DNA of 64,000 bases. Origin: Bradyrhizobium sp. AZCC 2262 (lineage in GTDB: Bacteria > Pseudomonadota > Alphaproteobacteria > Rhizobiales > Xanthobacteraceae). The position numbers and the translations under genes are program-made. Shown here piece by piece: positions 16,866-25,750 of this stretch. Each line of letters starts with the position of its first letter. The first letter of the stretch is position 1. The notes under the pieces were generated by a model, which had not been told where the DNA came from, searched no databases, and saw nothing but the letters and a program-made list of their open reading frames with translations. The DNA lies in the NCBI RefSeq assembly GCF_036924535.1, contig NZ_JAZHRT010000001.1, positions 3,968,001 through 4,032,000 of the forward strand, written 5' to 3'.

Positions 16866-18368
16866 ATGCCCAGCGGACAGCAGCCCATCCTCGAACTGCA
16901 CGACATCACGAAGGCCTTCGGCGGCGTCGAGGCGCTTCGTGGGGTCGACTTCGCGCTGACCGCCGGCGAGATCCATGGTCTCGTCGGCGAAAACGGCGCG
17001 GGGAAAAGCACGCTGATGAAGATCATCGCCGGCGTGCATGCGGATTTTTCCGGCCGGTTCGTGCTGGACGGAAGGGAGACCCGCTTTCGATCGGTGCGCG
17101 ACGCGCATGCGGCCGGGATCGCGATGGTGCATCAGGAACTCAGCGTCGCGCCTGATCTGACGGTGGCCGAGAACGTGTTTCTGGGCAGCCAGCCGACCAA
17201 CCGTCTCGGCCTCGTGCAATGGCGGCGCATGGCGCGCGAAGCCGGCGAGCAATTGAAGCGGTTCGGCATCGACGTCGATCCGATGTCGCGGCTCGGCGAC
17301 CTGCCGATCGGGCTGCAGCAACTGATCGAGATCGCCCGCGTGCTGTCTTCTGGCGCCCGCATCATCATTCTCGACGAGCCGACCTCGGCGCTGTCGCCGC
17401 CCGAAGTGGAGCGCCTGTTCGCGACGCTGAAACGGCTGCGCGACGAAGGCACCAGCATCGTCTTCATTTCGCACTTCATCGAGGACATCCTGCGCGTCTC
17501 GGACATTGTGACCGTGTTCCGCAACGGCAGGAAAGTCGCGGAGGCCGCCGCGTCGGAGACGAGCAAGCCGGCATTGATCGAAGCAATGATCGGCAAGGGC
17601 CGCGAGGCGCTGGAAGAGACCTACATCCACGACATCATGCTGCCGCCGCCGACCGATCAGCCGGTGGTGCTGAACGCAAACGGGCTGACGCTGGCCGGCC
17701 GCCTGCGCGAGGTTTCGTTCGACGCCCGCGCCGGCGAGGTGCTCGGCATCTACGGCTTCATGGGATGCGGGCAGCTCGAACTGGCGCGGATCCTGTTCGG
17801 CAAGCTCAAGCCTGACCAGGGCTCGCTGGCGATCGCCGGAGAACAAAAAGCCTTCCGCAGCACAGCCGGCGCCCGCCGCGCCGGGATCGCCTTCGTGCCC
17901 GAGAGCCGACGCGACATGCTGTTCCATCAGGAGCCGGTCTACAAGAACGTCTCCATCAGCATCCTCGATCGCATCTCGTCACTGCTGCTCAAGCCGTCGC
18001 GCGAGCGCTCGATCGCCGCGCGGCAAGTAGAGCAGTTGCGGATTCGCCCGGCGGCCGTCGATCTCGACCTCGGCATGCTGTCGGGCGGCAATCAGCAGAA
18101 GGTGGCGCTAGCAAAATGGTTGAGCTATCCGCCGCGGCTATTGGTGCTGTGCGAGCCGACCCGCGGCATGGATGTCGGCGCCAAGAACGACGTCATCCAC
18201 ATCGTCAGGGATTTGCGCGCCACGGGACTCGCCATCATCGTGCTTTCCACTGAGCCGGAGACGGTGCTGTCGCTCGCCGACCGCGTCATCGTGCTCAAGC
18301 GCGGCGCGGTGGTGCGGGAATTTGCCAACGAACAGATCAGCAAGGACCGCCTGCTCGAAGCGGCGTGA
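16866..18368 (+). CDS. Sugar ABC transporter ATP-binding protein (RbsA/MglA type)
   Basis: 500 residues with two fused ATPase domains. Domain 1 has Walker A GENGAGKST (about 42-50), signature-region LPIGLQQLIEIARVL (degenerate: IGLQQ in place of SGGQ), and Walker B IIILDEPTSAL. Domain 2 has the degenerate Walker A GFMGCGQLELA typical of the family, signature LSGGNQQKVALAKWL and CEPTRGMDVGAK. Six bases separate it from the binding-protein gene. It energises import of a monosaccharide-like substrate. Confidence 0.93.
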   Translation: MPSGQQPILELHDITKAFGGVEALRGVDFALTAGEIHGLVGENGAGKSTLMKIIAGVHADFSGRFVLDGRETRFRSVRDAHAAGIAMVHQELSVAPDLTVAENVFLGSQPTNRLGLVQWRRMAREAGEQLKRFGIDVDPMSRLGDLPIGLQQLIEIARVLSSGARIIILDEPTSALSPPEVERLFATLKRLRDEGTSIVFISHFIEDILRVSDIVTVFRNGRKVAEAAASETSKPALIEAMIGKGREALEETYIHDIMLPPPTDQPVVLNANGLTLAGRLREVSFDARAGEVLGIYGFMGCGQLELARILFGKLKPDQGSLAIAGEQKAFRSTAGARRAGIAFVPESRRDMLFHQEPVYKNVSISILDRISSLLLKPSRERSIAARQVEQLRIRPAAVDLDLGMLSGGNQQKVALAKWLSYPPRLLVLCEPTRGMDVGAKNDVIHIVRDLRATGLAIIVLSTEPETVLSLADRVIVLKRGAVVREFANEQISKDRLLEAA

Positions 18369-18378
18369 GGAGGCCGGC

Positions 18379-19413
18379 ATGACTTCAGGTGAAAGCGTGA
18401 CAGTCGCCGCGGATCGCAAGCGGCCTCGCGGGCTCGCCGCAATGCTGCGCTCCCAGATGCGCAACATCGCGCCGTTCCTGACGCTGATCTGCCTGTTCGG
18501 CTTCTTCGCCGCCGCCAGCCCCTCCTTTGCGACGCTGGACAACCTCGGCAACATCCTCACGCAAATCTCGGTCACCGGCATCATCGCCGTCGGCCTCACC
18601 TTCGTGATCCTGTGCGCCGAAATCGATCTTTCGATCGCCGCCATCGCTAACGTCACCGGCATTGCGGTCGCCTATTTCACGCTGCAGGACTCCTACGTCA
18701 ACATCGCCAACGTCCCGATGCCCGGATGGGCCGCGATCCTGCTGGCGCTGGCGCTGTGCGCGCTGCTCGGCCTCGTCAACGCGTTCGGGCTGACGGTGAT
18801 CGGCATCCCCTCCTTCATCATGACGCTGGCGATGATGCAGATCGCCGCCGGCATCTCGGCGCTCCTGGTGCGCGGGCAGATCGCCTACAAGGTGCCTCCG
18901 CTGGTTACGACCTTGGGATCGACATCGATCGGCGGCATTCCCTGGATCGTGATCGTGGCAGCGGCGATGCTGCTCGGCGGCCATCTGGTGCTGACCTATA
19001 CCAGGTTCGGCCGCTACGTTTACATGGTCGGCGGAAACCGCGAGGCGGCGGAATATTCCGGGCTCAACGTCAAGCTGATCCTCGGCAGCGTCATGGTGAT
19101 TTCGGCGGTCTGTTCGGGGATCGGTGGCATGCTCGGCGTCGCGCATTTTGGCAGCGCGCAACAGAACGAGTTCGACACCTATCTCCTGGATTCGATCGCC
19201 GCCGTCGTGGTCGGCGGCACCAGTCTGTTTGGCGGTCGCGGCGGCATCGGCAATACCATTGTCGGCCTGTTCGTGCTCGGCGTCCTCAACAACGGGCTCG
19301 ACCACGTCAACATCGACAGTTTCCTGAAAATCCTGATCCGCGGCCTGATCCTGCTGGCGGCGCTCGTCATCAACGTCTATGCGCAGCGGTTGAGGGAACG
19401 GACAGCGGAGTAA
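18379..19413 (+). CDS. Sugar ABC transporter permease (RbsC type)
   Basis: 344 residues from ATG 18379, which has a GAGGAGG SD just upstream. About ten membrane helices, with the coupling and pore motifs of the RbsC/XylH family: TGIIAVGLTFVILCAEIDLSIAAI, TRFGRYVYMVGGNREAAEYSGLNV, the GGTSLFGGRGGIGNTIVGLFVLG segment. Starts 10 bases after the ATPase stop and closes the operon. Confidence 0.93.
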   Translation: MTSGESVTVAADRKRPRGLAAMLRSQMRNIAPFLTLICLFGFFAAASPSFATLDNLGNILTQISVTGIIAVGLTFVILCAEIDLSIAAIANVTGIAVAYFTLQDSYVNIANVPMPGWAAILLALALCALLGLVNAFGLTVIGIPSFIMTLAMMQIAAGISALLVRGQIAYKVPPLVTTLGSTSIGGIPWIVIVAAAMLLGGHLVLTYTRFGRYVYMVGGNREAAEYSGLNVKLILGSVMVISAVCSGIGGMLGVAHFGSAQQNEFDTYLLDSIAAVVVGGTSLFGGRGGIGNTIVGLFVLGVLNNGLDHVNIDSFLKILIRGLILLAALVINVYAQRLRERTAE

Positions 19414-19965
19414 GGCATGAACGCATAGCTGCGCGTGTCTGCCTTTGGGAAGCAGGCTAGCCATCCCGGATGTCGACTTTTGTGGCCCTGAGCCGAAGTG
19501 ACTCGAAATACCTTGCATGCCCGGCTGTCGACGGCGGAGCAGACTAAACTTTCGCGCATGCGATGGAAGCGGTTCACTTCCTTTCCGAATCGTCCTGACT
19601 CCCGGGCCGACCACCAGACGGCGCACAAATAATCTCGATCGCCTGCAGGCTGTAATCTGGATCACTCTCGCACGGCAAGACACGTGGTAAAGAGACGGTC
19701 AAATGACGAGGTTCGATCATGCCAGTCATATTCGACCTGCGTTGTCGCCAATATTGCAATGCGCGCCTCACTCAAATGCGGAAGCAATGCTGCTCCGCAC
19801 TGAAAACCATGAAGCTCCAAAAGCAATTTACGATGCGATGTATCCCGGCGGCGCTGGTGATCGGGTAGCAGTTTAAGCGACTCGCGACATGCCGCCGATC
19901 ACGGCCAGCCAATTTGCACTGACCATTTCACCCGTCAATCCGTTGAGCGAGGGTAAGGAAAGAGC
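19414..19965 (+). other. 552-base intergenic region
   Basis: No recognisable protein gene, RNA gene or strong hairpin. The only weakly supported item is a 49-codon Cys-rich frame at 19719-19868, listed separately. The region should contain the promoter of the hydrolase gene that follows. Confidence 0.5.
19719..19868 (+). CDS. Possible small Cys-rich protein
   Basis: 49 residues beginning MPVIFDLRCRQYC and ending AALVIG, with five cysteines and a strongly basic middle. GAGG lies 7 bases before the ATG. No homology is recognised, and the frame could be chance. It would be the only gene in a 552-base gap. Confidence 0.22.
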   Translation: MPVIFDLRCRQYCNARLTQMRKQCCSALKTMKLQKQFTMRCIPAALVIG

Positions 19966-21591
19966 ATGACCGTCGCGCAAGAAACTGGAGAACTCAGGAA
20001 TCCGGGCCTCCCCGGTAGTGAAGAGTTCGACACCCTCATCTACGGCTCGCCGCCTCTCGCCTATCCAGCGGCCTTGTCCCAGTACGTGATCTACAATAAC
20101 CCGGACCCGGCCTACCTCACGGGGCGCATCAATGTCTCAGCGTTCGCCAATCTGGGGGCCGCGACGCCGTGGCCCTTTACCAACACGAACGTACCCCTCA
20201 ACGGACATATCTGCATTCCGCGCGGAAGAGGACCCTTCCCGCTCGCCGTGTTCGCGCACGGCAACCACAGTCCATTCGAGAACTCCACGCCCGGCTACCT
20301 CTATCTGTGCCAGTTGCTGGCGTCACACGGGATCATCGCAGCGACGATTGATGTCAACTTTCTCAACGGATCCAATTTCGGCGAGAACGACGCGCGGGCC
20401 GTCGTCCATCTCGAACACCTGAAACAGTTTCGGAACTGGAACAACACGTCCGGGCATCCGCTGCACGGCAAGGTGGACCTGAACAGGATTCTGATCGTCG
20501 GCCATTCGCGTGGCGGCGAGGCCGTCGGACACGCTTCCTTCTTCAACCGGCTGGCCGCAATTGGCCCCGTTGTCCTCGATGGCTCCGCGGGGCTTGGCCC
20601 ATACCGCTTCGCACTGAGCGCAGCGGCGGCCATCGCCCCTACGGATCGGCAATTCGTCCCCGTCACGGGACCCACCGTCGTCCCGGATTCCTACTTCATT
20701 ATTCACGGCAGCAAGGACTCGGACGTCTTCACCTTCGAGGGCTATCATACCTACGAACGCGCCCACGCCGTAGACTTGGCCAACCCGACGGTCTCTGACG
20801 GCAAATTCAAGGCCACGCTGTGGGTGCACAAGGCCAATCACAACCAGTTCAACAGCGTTTGGGCGCCGGAGACCGCACCGGGTGTGGCGATGCCGCGGCC
20901 CAGCCAGGAGCAGATCGCCAAGGTTCATCTCGGCGCGCTCGCCCTCGCCGTCCTCCTTGACCGCCACGAATACTTCGCTGTCCTGCACGATCACGCTGTG
21001 GCCACCGCGTGGGATCCCGCCGGCACCGAGCTGGTCTCGCAATATCAGGATCCCCAGCGCATCTTCGTTCAGCACAATCAGGAAGGTCTCGGGCCACTGG
21101 TAGTCTCGCTTCCACTACAGGGCACCGTCGCGGCCGATGGCGTGGTGGCAACGCGGCAACTCACGGCACTGGTCGGCGGCGCCGCCACGACGACCATCAC
21201 GGTCCGCCTGGCCTGGAACGCCGCCGGTTCCCGGCTGCTGCTGCAGGTGGATCCGGCCACGCTGCCCGCTGAACGCTACAAGGTGCTAGCCCTTCGCGTG
21301 GGTCAGTCCAATGAGGCCGCAAACACCGCAAATCGGGACCAGGATTTCACCCTTGAGGTTTCCAGCGGTTCGCGTACCGCCGTCTTTCCAGCGAGTTCCC
21401 TCCACAGGCTGCTGTTCCCCGACCCGCCGCCCTTTGGACCGGCCAAGATCGTGATGCAGACGCTGCGGTTGCCTGTGGCCCGGCTCGTTGAATGCGGTGT
21501 GGACCCGAGCGACCTTCGCGCCATCGCCTTGGTATTCGACCGGCGTCAGACGGGCGTTGTTTACACCGGCGATTTGCAGTTCACTAACTGA
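19966..21591 (+). CDS. Alpha/beta hydrolase, lipase/PET-hydrolase-like
   Basis: 541 residues, no signal peptide. The N-terminal half is an alpha/beta hydrolase: oxyanion region VFAHGNHSPFE (about 95-105), nucleophile elbow GHSRGG (Ser near 181), acid in HGSKDSDVF, and His in WVHKANHNQF. The arrangement, including a lid-like insert, resembles chlorophyllase/polyester-hydrolase relatives. Residues about 380-541 form a second, beta-rich domain of unknown role with no motif I recognise. SD AAGGAAAG precedes the ATG. The following gene is 24 bases downstream and probably cotranscribed. Substrate unknown. Confidence 0.75.
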   Translation: MTVAQETGELRNPGLPGSEEFDTLIYGSPPLAYPAALSQYVIYNNPDPAYLTGRINVSAFANLGAATPWPFTNTNVPLNGHICIPRGRGPFPLAVFAHGNHSPFENSTPGYLYLCQLLASHGIIAATIDVNFLNGSNFGENDARAVVHLEHLKQFRNWNNTSGHPLHGKVDLNRILIVGHSRGGEAVGHASFFNRLAAIGPVVLDGSAGLGPYRFALSAAAAIAPTDRQFVPVTGPTVVPDSYFIIHGSKDSDVFTFEGYHTYERAHAVDLANPTVSDGKFKATLWVHKANHNQFNSVWAPETAPGVAMPRPSQEQIAKVHLGALALAVLLDRHEYFAVLHDHAVATAWDPAGTELVSQYQDPQRIFVQHNQEGLGPLVVSLPLQGTVAADGVVATRQLTALVGGAATTTITVRLAWNAAGSRLLLQVDPATLPAERYKVLALRVGQSNEAANTANRDQDFTLEVSSGSRTAVFPASSLHRLLFPDPPPFGPAKIVMQTLRLPVARLVECGVDPSDLRAIALVFDRRQTGVVYTGDLQFTN

Positions 21592-21615
21592 AAATATTCC
21601 ATTCGAGGTATCGTC

Positions 21616-22011
21616 ATGCCGCTACCGGAGCCACCGAAAGTCGCAGCGGTCGAGGTCATCGCCGCGCAACCTACCGAAACCGACCGCGCCGCAGTTGCGC
21701 ATATGGGCGCGACAGAGCCGAAGGCCGTCTACGTTGTGAAGGTGAAGCTCAAAGCCAAGCCTCCGGTCACGTCGATGGCCTGGGCGCTGTACGTTAATGA
21801 CGAGCTTGTCTCGAAATACTGGGAGTACGCCGACGGGATTTATTTCACCGTCTCCGACCCCCAGTTCTTCACCAGGCACCGGGGGAAGCAGTTGCGCTTC
21901 TCGCAGAACGGCACCGACTTCTTCGATACCGGCGTGAAACTGGCGCCGGCCCCATCGGTCGCCGAGGACAACGCGATCAGACTGCCGCTGCAGGCCGACG
22001 TGCTCAAATAG
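21616..22011 (+). CDS. Hypothetical protein, partner of the hydrolase
   Basis: 131 residues without signal peptide, membrane segment or cysteine. Hydrophobic/charged alternation in KAVYVVKVKLKAKPPVTSMAWALYVNDELV and GIYFTVSDPQFFTRHRGKQLRFSQNG suggests a compact beta fold. I do not recognise a family. A GAGGTATCGTC stretch precedes the ATG. It lies 24 bases behind the hydrolase gene, so the two probably share a transcript and perhaps a function. Confidence 0.6.
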   Translation: MPLPEPPKVAAVEVIAAQPTETDRAAVAHMGATEPKAVYVVKVKLKAKPPVTSMAWALYVNDELVSKYWEYADGIYFTVSDPQFFTRHRGKQLRFSQNGTDFFDTGVKLAPAPSVAEDNAIRLPLQADVLK

Positions 22012-22029
22012 GGTTGCGCTGCAAGGGTG

Positions 22030-22180
22030 CCCTCCGTGTTCCGGACGCGGTGCAGCCTGGGCGATGCGCAGCATCGTCCGGCAACGCTACTCTGCGGAGC
22101 CAAGATCCACCGCAGCGCTTCGCCAACAGTGCATCACACCGCAAGCGCGGCGCGCTACGCTGCGTCCGGGGAACGCTCCT
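22030..22180. repeat. Diverged inverted intergenic repeat
   Basis: The left end (GTGTTCCGGACGCGGTGCAGC) and the right end (GCTACGCTGCGTCCGGGGAACG) are imperfect inverted copies, with a second internal pair around GCGGAGCC. It fits the family of short palindromic repeats found between genes in Bradyrhizobium. No coding potential is recognised in it. Confidence 0.5.
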
Positions 22181-22269
22181 ACTAGTCCAGCGCCTAGCGG
22201 TTGGAACCGATAGCGCGACCATTTATTGGTGCATGTACCTGCAACTGGCTTTGCTTGGGAGATCTGAAC

Positions 22270-22668
22270 ATGATTTCACGCCCATTCGTTGGTCTAGCGC
22301 TGGCCGCTGCTGTGGCATTCTCTGGTCCCGCCTTGGCGAAGGACCGCGCCGACCCGATCAAGATGTTCGACTCCGACAACGATGGTACCCTCGACCTGCC
22401 CGAGGTGAAGAAGGCAGCGTCGGCAATGTTTGCCAAATTAGACCCGGATCGGGATGGCACACTCGATGCGCGTGAGTTACGCGGCAGATTGAGTGCCAAG
22501 GAGTTCGCTGCAGCCGATCCCGACCATGATGGTACGCTGACGCTGGACGAGTATCTTGCTGTCGTGGAGCAGCGCTTCAACGCAGCCAATCCAGACAAGG
22601 ATGGAACGTTGGATGCCAAGGAATTGCGATCACCTGCCGGCCGGGCTCTGCTGCGGCTCATGAAATAG
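22270..22668 (+). CDS. Exported EF-hand calcium-binding protein
   Basis: 132 residues from ATG 22270 (GGGAGA SD), with a signal peptide ending at ALAK. Four EF-hand loops follow one another: DSDNDGTLDLPE, DPDRDGTLDARE, DPDHDGTLTLDE and NPDKDGTLDAKE, each with the Dx[DN]xDG pattern and Glu at position 12. Predicted to bind calcium in the periplasm. It is a single gene, convergent with mtnK. Nothing indicates its partner. Confidence 0.9.
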   Translation: MISRPFVGLALAAAVAFSGPALAKDRADPIKMFDSDNDGTLDLPEVKKAASAMFAKLDPDRDGTLDARELRGRLSAKEFAAADPDHDGTLTLDEYLAVVEQRFNAANPDKDGTLDAKELRSPAGRALLRLMK

Positions 22669-22703
22669 TGCCAACTTAGCGCAATCGTCCTCGCCGAGTG
22701 CCG

Positions 22704-24011
22704 TCAACCAAAATCCGGCTGCCAGCCGCGGACCTCCCGTGCTGCCGTGGTCACGTCGCCGATGCTGCGGAACGACGCCGTCTCCACCATCATGGTACGC
22801 GCGAGCCGCAGGCTCCGCGCCTCGCAGATGGCCCGCTGCTTTGGATCCTCGATCAGTTCGAAATCGGCATTGTGCGCCAGCCCGAGAATGCGGCGGATGA
22901 TTTTTGCTGCCGAAAATCCCCCGGTGTCGCCGAACAGCCGCGCCATATAGGCCTGCCGCTCGACCTCCAGTCGCGCCGCACCGCCCACGCCGGGAAACAG
23001 CGTCCGGGGGTAGGCGTCGCCGTGGGCTTCCGTTCGCCAGAGATCAAGGAACGCGCGGGCGAACTCCGTCCAGACGTTTTCGATCGTTTCCAGCACCCAG
23101 ACCTCGAACAGCCGCCGTCCGCCCGGCGAGCGTTCGTGGCCGGCGGAGGCCAGATAGCTCATCAGGAGATTGCCGATGACGGCGCCGAGATCGAACCCCA
23201 TCGGTCCGTAGAACGCGAACTCGGGATCAATCACGACCGTCGAGCCTTCCGTCACCATGATCGAGCCGGTGTGGAGATCGCCGTGGATCAGCGCTTCCGG
23301 TGCGTTCAGGAATTTCAGTTTCAGCCGCGAGATCGCGACGTGGAGATCGAGGTCCCCGCGGAAGGCGGCCGCAGTCGAATCGAGCCAGGGCTGTGTCCAG
23401 CGGTTTTGCTCGGCCACGCAGTAGGGATCGGTGAAGATCAGGTCCTCGGTGATCTTGCACAGCGCATGGTTGCCTGCGAACGCCGCGATCCCCTCCTTCT
23501 TCTGGGCTGCAGGAATCGCGAGGTCGGAAGAGAAAAACAGCGTGCGCGCCAGAAAGGTCGCGATGTCCCCGACAAAGCGCGGATAGAGCGTGCCGGCAAT
23601 CAGCCCCTTGCGCATGATGATATGAGGCTCGATCAACTCCATGACGACGAGCGCGAGCCCCTCGTTGTGGTGCAGCACGGCCGGCACCAGGCCGGGCGCC
23701 AGCCGCGCCTGATGCGTCAGCGCCAGATATTCGTAATGCGAGCGCGACAGCGGCAGCGGCCAGCTTTCGCCGACGAGGCGCACATAGGGTAGCGCCTGCT
23801 TGACGGCGATGCCGCCCGCGGCTCCCTTGACGATGAAGACGAGATTGAGGTTGCCGTCGCCAACCTCGCCGATCGACCAGGAAGCCGGCGCGCCGCCAAG
23901 CCGGGCCGCGACCGCCGGGAGCCCCGCAAGATAGTCCCGCAGGTCGGCTTCATGAAGAATTCGATATTCGTCCTGCCGGGGATCAGCCAATGATCGCTGC
24001 TGTGAACTCAT
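22704..24011 (-). CDS. mtnK: S-methyl-5-thioribose kinase
   Basis: 435 residues from ATG 24011. Phosphorylates methylthioribose in the methionine salvage pathway. Kinase-like APH fold: nucleotide loop region GEVGDGNLNLVFIV, Lys in GGIAVKQALPYVR, catalytic loop LIHGDLHTGSIM, metal motif IDPEFAFYGPMGFDLG. The length fits MtnK. The usual partner mtnA is not in the window. The N-terminal start is uncertain because a longer frame reaches 24053. Confidence 0.9.
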   Translation of the reverse strand: MSSQQRSLADPRQDEYRILHEADLRDYLAGLPAVAARLGGAPASWSIGEVGDGNLNLVFIVKGAAGGIAVKQALPYVRLVGESWPLPLSRSHYEYLALTHQARLAPGLVPAVLHHNEGLALVVMELIEPHIIMRKGLIAGTLYPRFVGDIATFLARTLFFSSDLAIPAAQKKEGIAAFAGNHALCKITEDLIFTDPYCVAEQNRWTQPWLDSTAAAFRGDLDLHVAISRLKLKFLNAPEALIHGDLHTGSIMVTEGSTVVIDPEFAFYGPMGFDLGAVIGNLLMSYLASAGHERSPGGRRLFEVWVLETIENVWTEFARAFLDLWRTEAHGDAYPRTLFPGVGGAARLEVERQAYMARLFGDTGGFSAAKIIRRILGLAHNADFELIEDPKQRAICEARSLRLARTMMVETASFRSIGDVTTAAREVRGWQPDFG

Positions 24012-24050
24012 CGCCGCCTGACCCCCCATGCCGGTACGGGAGGTCCCACG

Positions 24051-24135
24051 CACTCCCGCTTCAGGAAATTCGATCCGATATCGGCCTTTTTCTTGACCGG
24101 ATCATAATCGCAAAATGCGGTCAGCGACCAGCGTT
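24051..24135 (-). pseudogene. 3' fragment copy of the small membrane-anchored protein gene
   Basis: About 85 bases here match, with scattered substitutions, the 3' end of the gene at 24802-25149. Read on the minus strand they give FCDYDPVKKKADIGSNFLKRE against FCDYDPVKKRANIGSNFLERE, but the stop codon is lost and there is no start. The intact and broken copies lie on either side of the methyltransferase gene, in the same orientation. Confidence 0.8.
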
Positions 24136-24160
24136 CACCGTCCGCATTTGCCCTGGCGTC

Positions 24161-24769
24161 TCAAATGAGCTGCGCGAGCCAGATGGTGTGGCCGCCGCAG
24201 TCGGGGTCCTCAACGACATGCGACGCCACGCGAAACCCGTTCTGATCCAGCAATGAACGATATTCGGCGGGGTCGAGGCTCGCATGATACAGCGGCTCGC
24301 CCCCAAAACTTCCGATCGCCTCCCCATGCGTCGGGCCACTTGTGAACATCAACACCGCCTGGGGCGACGCGTGCTCGCGAAACACCGGAAACATGTTGCG
24401 TTGGTCGTCGTAGCAGAGGTGAAAGAAACTGTCCCACGCCAGGATGCCGGAAAACTTCCGCTGCAGGGCAAGCTTGCGCATATCGGCGACGACCCATTCC
24501 TGTTTGGGAAAATGCCGCCGGCAGACATCGATCATGGCCGGCGACGAATCGACGCCAACGACGGGATGATCAAGCTCGATCAGATACCGGGCCATTGGCT
24601 CGGCGGATCCGCAGCCGAGATCGAGGATCGGGCTAGCCGGTGGCAGCAGCGCCCGGAAACGGTCGAGCCAGGATTTTTCAAACAACCTGGTGCGTCCGCG
24701 ACGCTCGATCCAGTCCCGCGCCTTGCGCTGGTACAGATCAATGATCCGGGCGGCTTCTTCCGATGCCAT
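24161..24769 (-). CDS. Class I SAM-dependent methyltransferase
   Basis: 202 residues from ATG 24769 (MASEEAARIIDLYQRKA). Motif I ILDLGCGSAEP (about 49-59), acidic residue after motif II in PVVGVDSSPAMID, motif in EWVVADMRKL and post-motif GILAWDSFFHL fit the small-molecule methyltransferase group. Substrate unknown. It is bracketed by two direct copies of the 3' end of the neighbouring gene (24051-24135 and 24802-24888), suggesting arrival by duplication or insertion. Confidence 0.85.
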   Translation of the reverse strand: MASEEAARIIDLYQRKARDWIERRGRTRLFEKSWLDRFRALLPPASPILDLGCGSAEPMARYLIELDHPVVGVDSSPAMIDVCRRHFPKQEWVVADMRKLALQRKFSGILAWDSFFHLCYDDQRNMFPVFREHASPQAVLMFTSGPTHGEAIGSFGGEPLYHASLDPAEYRSLLDQNGFRVASHVVEDPDCGGHTIWLAQLI

Positions 24770-24801
24770 TCGGCAATTCACGCATCTCTTGTCGACCGAA
24801 C

Positions 24802-25149
24802 CTATTCCCGTTCCAGGAAATTCGAACCGATATTGGCCCTTTTCTTGACCGGATCATAATCGCAAAAGACGCTGTCGGCGACCAGCGTGTAGCTCGGGAT
24901 GATCGTGTCCTTGTCGAGCTTGACCGAACTCACGCCGATGACGGCGGTCTGCTTGCCGCCGGTCCATTTGAACGGGGTAGTGCTCTGCGCCCTCTCGCAG
25001 GCGGCGACCGCATCGGCGAAGACCGAGCCCTCCACGAAGGCCTTCACCGTCCGAAGCTGCCCCAGCGTCTTCCAGTTCATGTAGAACGACCCGGCGAGCC
25101 CTGCGGCGAGCAGGACCACGAGCGCCAGCAAAATTCTTTGAATAGTCAT
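24802..25149 (-). CDS. Hypothetical membrane-anchored periplasmic protein
   Basis: 115 residues. One N-terminal membrane segment (ILLALVVLLAAGLAGSFYM), then a soluble domain of about 90 residues with two Cys (VAACERAQ and SVFCDYDP) that may pair. No family recognised. Its last 85 bases are duplicated at 24051-24135 beyond the methyltransferase gene. Confidence 0.65.
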   Translation of the reverse strand: MTIQRILLALVVLLAAGLAGSFYMNWKTLGQLRTVKAFVEGSVFADAVAACERAQSTTPFKWTGGKQTAVIGVSSVKLDKDTIIPSYTLVADSVFCDYDPVKKRANIGSNFLERE

Positions 25150-25167
25150 TCCTGTTCCCCCGGCAGA

Positions 25168-25455
25168 CTAGCGCTTGCCCGCGCTTGGCTGAGACTGTGC
25201 CCTCTCATGGGTCGTCGAGAGCCCAGTCAGGCGGTGAGAGGCCGGGACCGGGGACGCATTGGTTTTCCGTTGCGAAGGATTGGCAGCGAACGAATGGCCT
25301 TTGTTCTGGGAAACCTGCCCGGCCCCGCAATGCTCCTGATTGGCATCGCAAGCCATCAGGCAATTGGTTTCCTCCATGGCGGACTGATCCATCGCGGCAG
25401 CCTGGCCGCCGATCGATGCAAGCAGCAAACCTACTGGAACGACGCTGCGCCGCAT
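25168..25455 (-). CDS. Hypothetical small exported protein
   Basis: 95 residues from ATG 25455. Signal peptide (MRRSVVPVGLLLASIGGQAAA), then a short mature part with three Cys (NCLMACDANQEHCG) and a disordered basic tail. I do not recognise it. It lies between the previous small protein and DUF1467 on the same strand. Confidence 0.5.
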   Translation of the reverse strand: MRRSVVPVGLLLASIGGQAAAMDQSAMEETNCLMACDANQEHCGAGQVSQNKGHSFAANPSQRKTNASPVPASHRLTGLSTTHERAQSQPSAGKR

Positions 25456-25468
25456 TGTGCTCAATTCC

Positions 25469-25744
25469 CTAGAACGGCAGCCCCATCAGCTTCGAGAGCC
25501 GCTCGATGTTCAGATAGCCCTGATAATACGCCCACATGCCGATGCCGAAAATCACGCCTGAGATTAGCGTGGTCCAGAGCAACTTCCAGCCCATCCTCGC
25601 CATGACAGGGGCGCCCGGATCGGTGCCGGCTGCCCCCTCGCCGTCCTCGTGCTGGCTGCGGACGCCGAACGGCAGGGTCACGAACAGCACGACCCACCAA
25701 AGCACGAAGTAGATCGCAAGCGCGGTGGAGACGCTGTAAGCCAT
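25469..25744 (-). CDS. DUF1467 family membrane protein
   Basis: 91 residues with two membrane helices (about 8-28 and 55-77) joined by a charged loop (SQHEDGEGAAGTDPG). The opening ALAIYFVLWWVVLFVTLPFGVRSQ is the DUF1467 signature. The gene ordinarily follows methylmalonyl-CoA epimerase and precedes proS in Rhizobiales, but here proS is 20 kb away. Function unknown. Confidence 0.88.
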   Translation of the reverse strand: MAYSVSTALAIYFVLWWVVLFVTLPFGVRSQHEDGEGAAGTDPGAPVMARMGWKLLWTTLISGVIFGIGMWAYYQGYLNIERLSKLMGLPF

Positions 25745-25750
25745 GAGACT

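Noticed and set aside
15861..17927. 688-codon open frame on the minus strand opposite the sugar-binding and ATPase genes
   Set aside because: Composition is His/Arg/Asp-rich shadow sequence, and the opposite strand encodes recognisable ABC transporter motifs.
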